Below, piece by piece: positions 5,982 through 6,426 of a DNA stretch of 6,426 bases. Position 1 is the first letter of the stretch. Each line of letters opens with the position of its first letter. The position numbers and the translations under genes are program-made. The stretch is taken from assembly GCA_027064665.1 (NCBI GenBank), contig JAMOPH010000358.1, positions 1-6,426 on the forward strand, read 5' to 3'. The notes under the pieces were generated by a model. That model had not been told where the DNA came from. It did not search any database and saw only the letters and a program-made list of their open reading frames with translations. This DNA is from a bacterium (GTDB lineage Bacteria > UBP14 > UBA6098 > B30-G16).

Positions 5982-6426
5982 ATAAAACTATCTTGCATGG
6001 TACTCGATAAATTTGCTGATGTAAAACCTACTGAGTCCACAAAAAATCTCTTTTCCACGCTCAAAGTATCCCCTTTCTCCTCTACCTTCAGCACCCTTAT
6101 ATACTCTCCCCCGTGTATACCATATCTGCCATATCCAACATATATATACCCACTGTCCTTGCATACTTCAAACCACCTCAAATAGCCTATACTATCACCA
6201 GATATAGTATCAACATATACCCTCGCTACATACGGAGAGTCAGGATTTGATATGTCTAAAAACCATAAACTATCACCACATTCTGGGGTCCCTTCAGCAA
6301 ATCCCCTGCCCACCACTATATAATGGTCCAGTATACGATGCATTACTATACCATAACCGGATAGGTCATCTGTGGGGCAGGTCCAACTGCCACGACGACG
6401 AATGTGCAAACTGTCCTGGGAAAAAA
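5936..6426 (-). CDS. upstream part of the same secreted protein gene, LVIVD-like repeat, 5' end outside window
   Basis: The frame is open at the right edge, so the true start and signal peptide lie beyond the window. About 162 residues are visible. The segment around DSLWFLDISNPDSPYVARVYV (read in the middle of the fragment) matches the LVIVD repeat pattern, in which a blade strand ends in VDISNP or similar. Such repeats build beta-propellers in bacterial surface proteins. Further strand pairs follow (DSGYIYVGYGRYG, EYIRVLKVEEKGDTLSVEKRFF). After SFMWGG the frame goes into EDTGILSVRIP and stops at TGA (5938-5936), while the neighbouring frame continues with clear protein character. The natural product is therefore one protein joined to the next fragment. 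One base gained, or two lost, in the G9 tract (5979-5971) restores a single frame. The fragment could also be a true inactive allele. Confidence 0.8.
   Translation of the reverse strand, partial: FSQDSLHIRRRGSWTCPTDDLSGYGIVMHRILDHYIVVGRGFAEGTPECGDSLWFLDISNPDSPYVARVYVDTISGDSIGYLRWFEVCKDSGYIYVGYGRYGIHGGEYIRVLKVEEKGDTLSVEKRFFVDSVGFTSANLSSTMQDSFMWGGEDTGILSVRIP
5971..5979 (-). repeat. G9 homopolymer (coding strand) at the frame break
   Basis: Nine consecutive C on the plus strand read as nine G in the coding strand. Ten or seven G would join the two frames as FMWGG(G)RYWN. Such tracts mutate by slipped-strand mispairing and are also frequent sites of sequencing error. The tract lies where the upstream frame (stop at 5936) overlaps the downstream frame (open from 5981). 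Confidence 0.85.

Overview
The window looks like chromosomal DNA of a bacterium that uses type IX secretion. The gene at the right end finishes in a recognisable type IX C-terminal sorting domain, which points to the FCB (Bacteroidetes/Chlorobi-type) lineages or to uncultured candidate phyla of the WOR-3/Stahlbacteria kind. This placement is inferred from protein style, not proven. There are no rRNA or tRNA genes, CRISPR arrays, transposases or phage genes.

From 4101 down to 1 (minus strand) lies a compact co-directional cluster. In transcription order it holds a polyprenyl-phosphate mannosyltransferase-like GT2 enzyme (4101-3352), a second GT2 of the rhamnosyltransferase type (3333-2365), a small exported protein with an NTF2-like look (about 2334-1900), a candidate 37-residue ORF (1881-1768), and topA for DNA topoisomerase I (from 1761, running off the left edge just as its first zinc ribbon begins). 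Spacing is 18 nt, then about 30 nt or less depending on the start chosen, then 138 nt before topA, most of which the candidate small ORF fills. A good sigma70-type promoter (TTGATT, 17 nt, TATAAT) sits ahead of the cluster at 4242-4214.

From 4254 to 5009 (plus strand) a lone stomatin/slipin gene is transcribed divergently. Its probable -10 box overlaps the -10 box of the opposite promoter in the 8-bp palindrome ATTATAAT. The gene is closed by a clear intrinsic terminator at 5037-5063.

From 5070 to 6426 (minus strand) is the 3' part of a large secreted protein gene: LVIVD/beta-propeller-like repeats followed by a type IX sorting domain. Its reading frame is broken exactly at a run of nine G (coding strand), so it is a frameshifted gene, a phase-variable gene or a sequencing error. 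Base composition changes sharply here: the gene is AT-richer and its coding strand is strongly G over C, unlike topA.

Together the two glycosyltransferases suggest lipid-linked sugar and envelope glycan synthesis, with a secreted protein and topA in the same direction. Most of the window is ordinary. The points worth a second look are the G9 tract, the overlapping divergent promoters, and the small ORF apparently coupled to topA.
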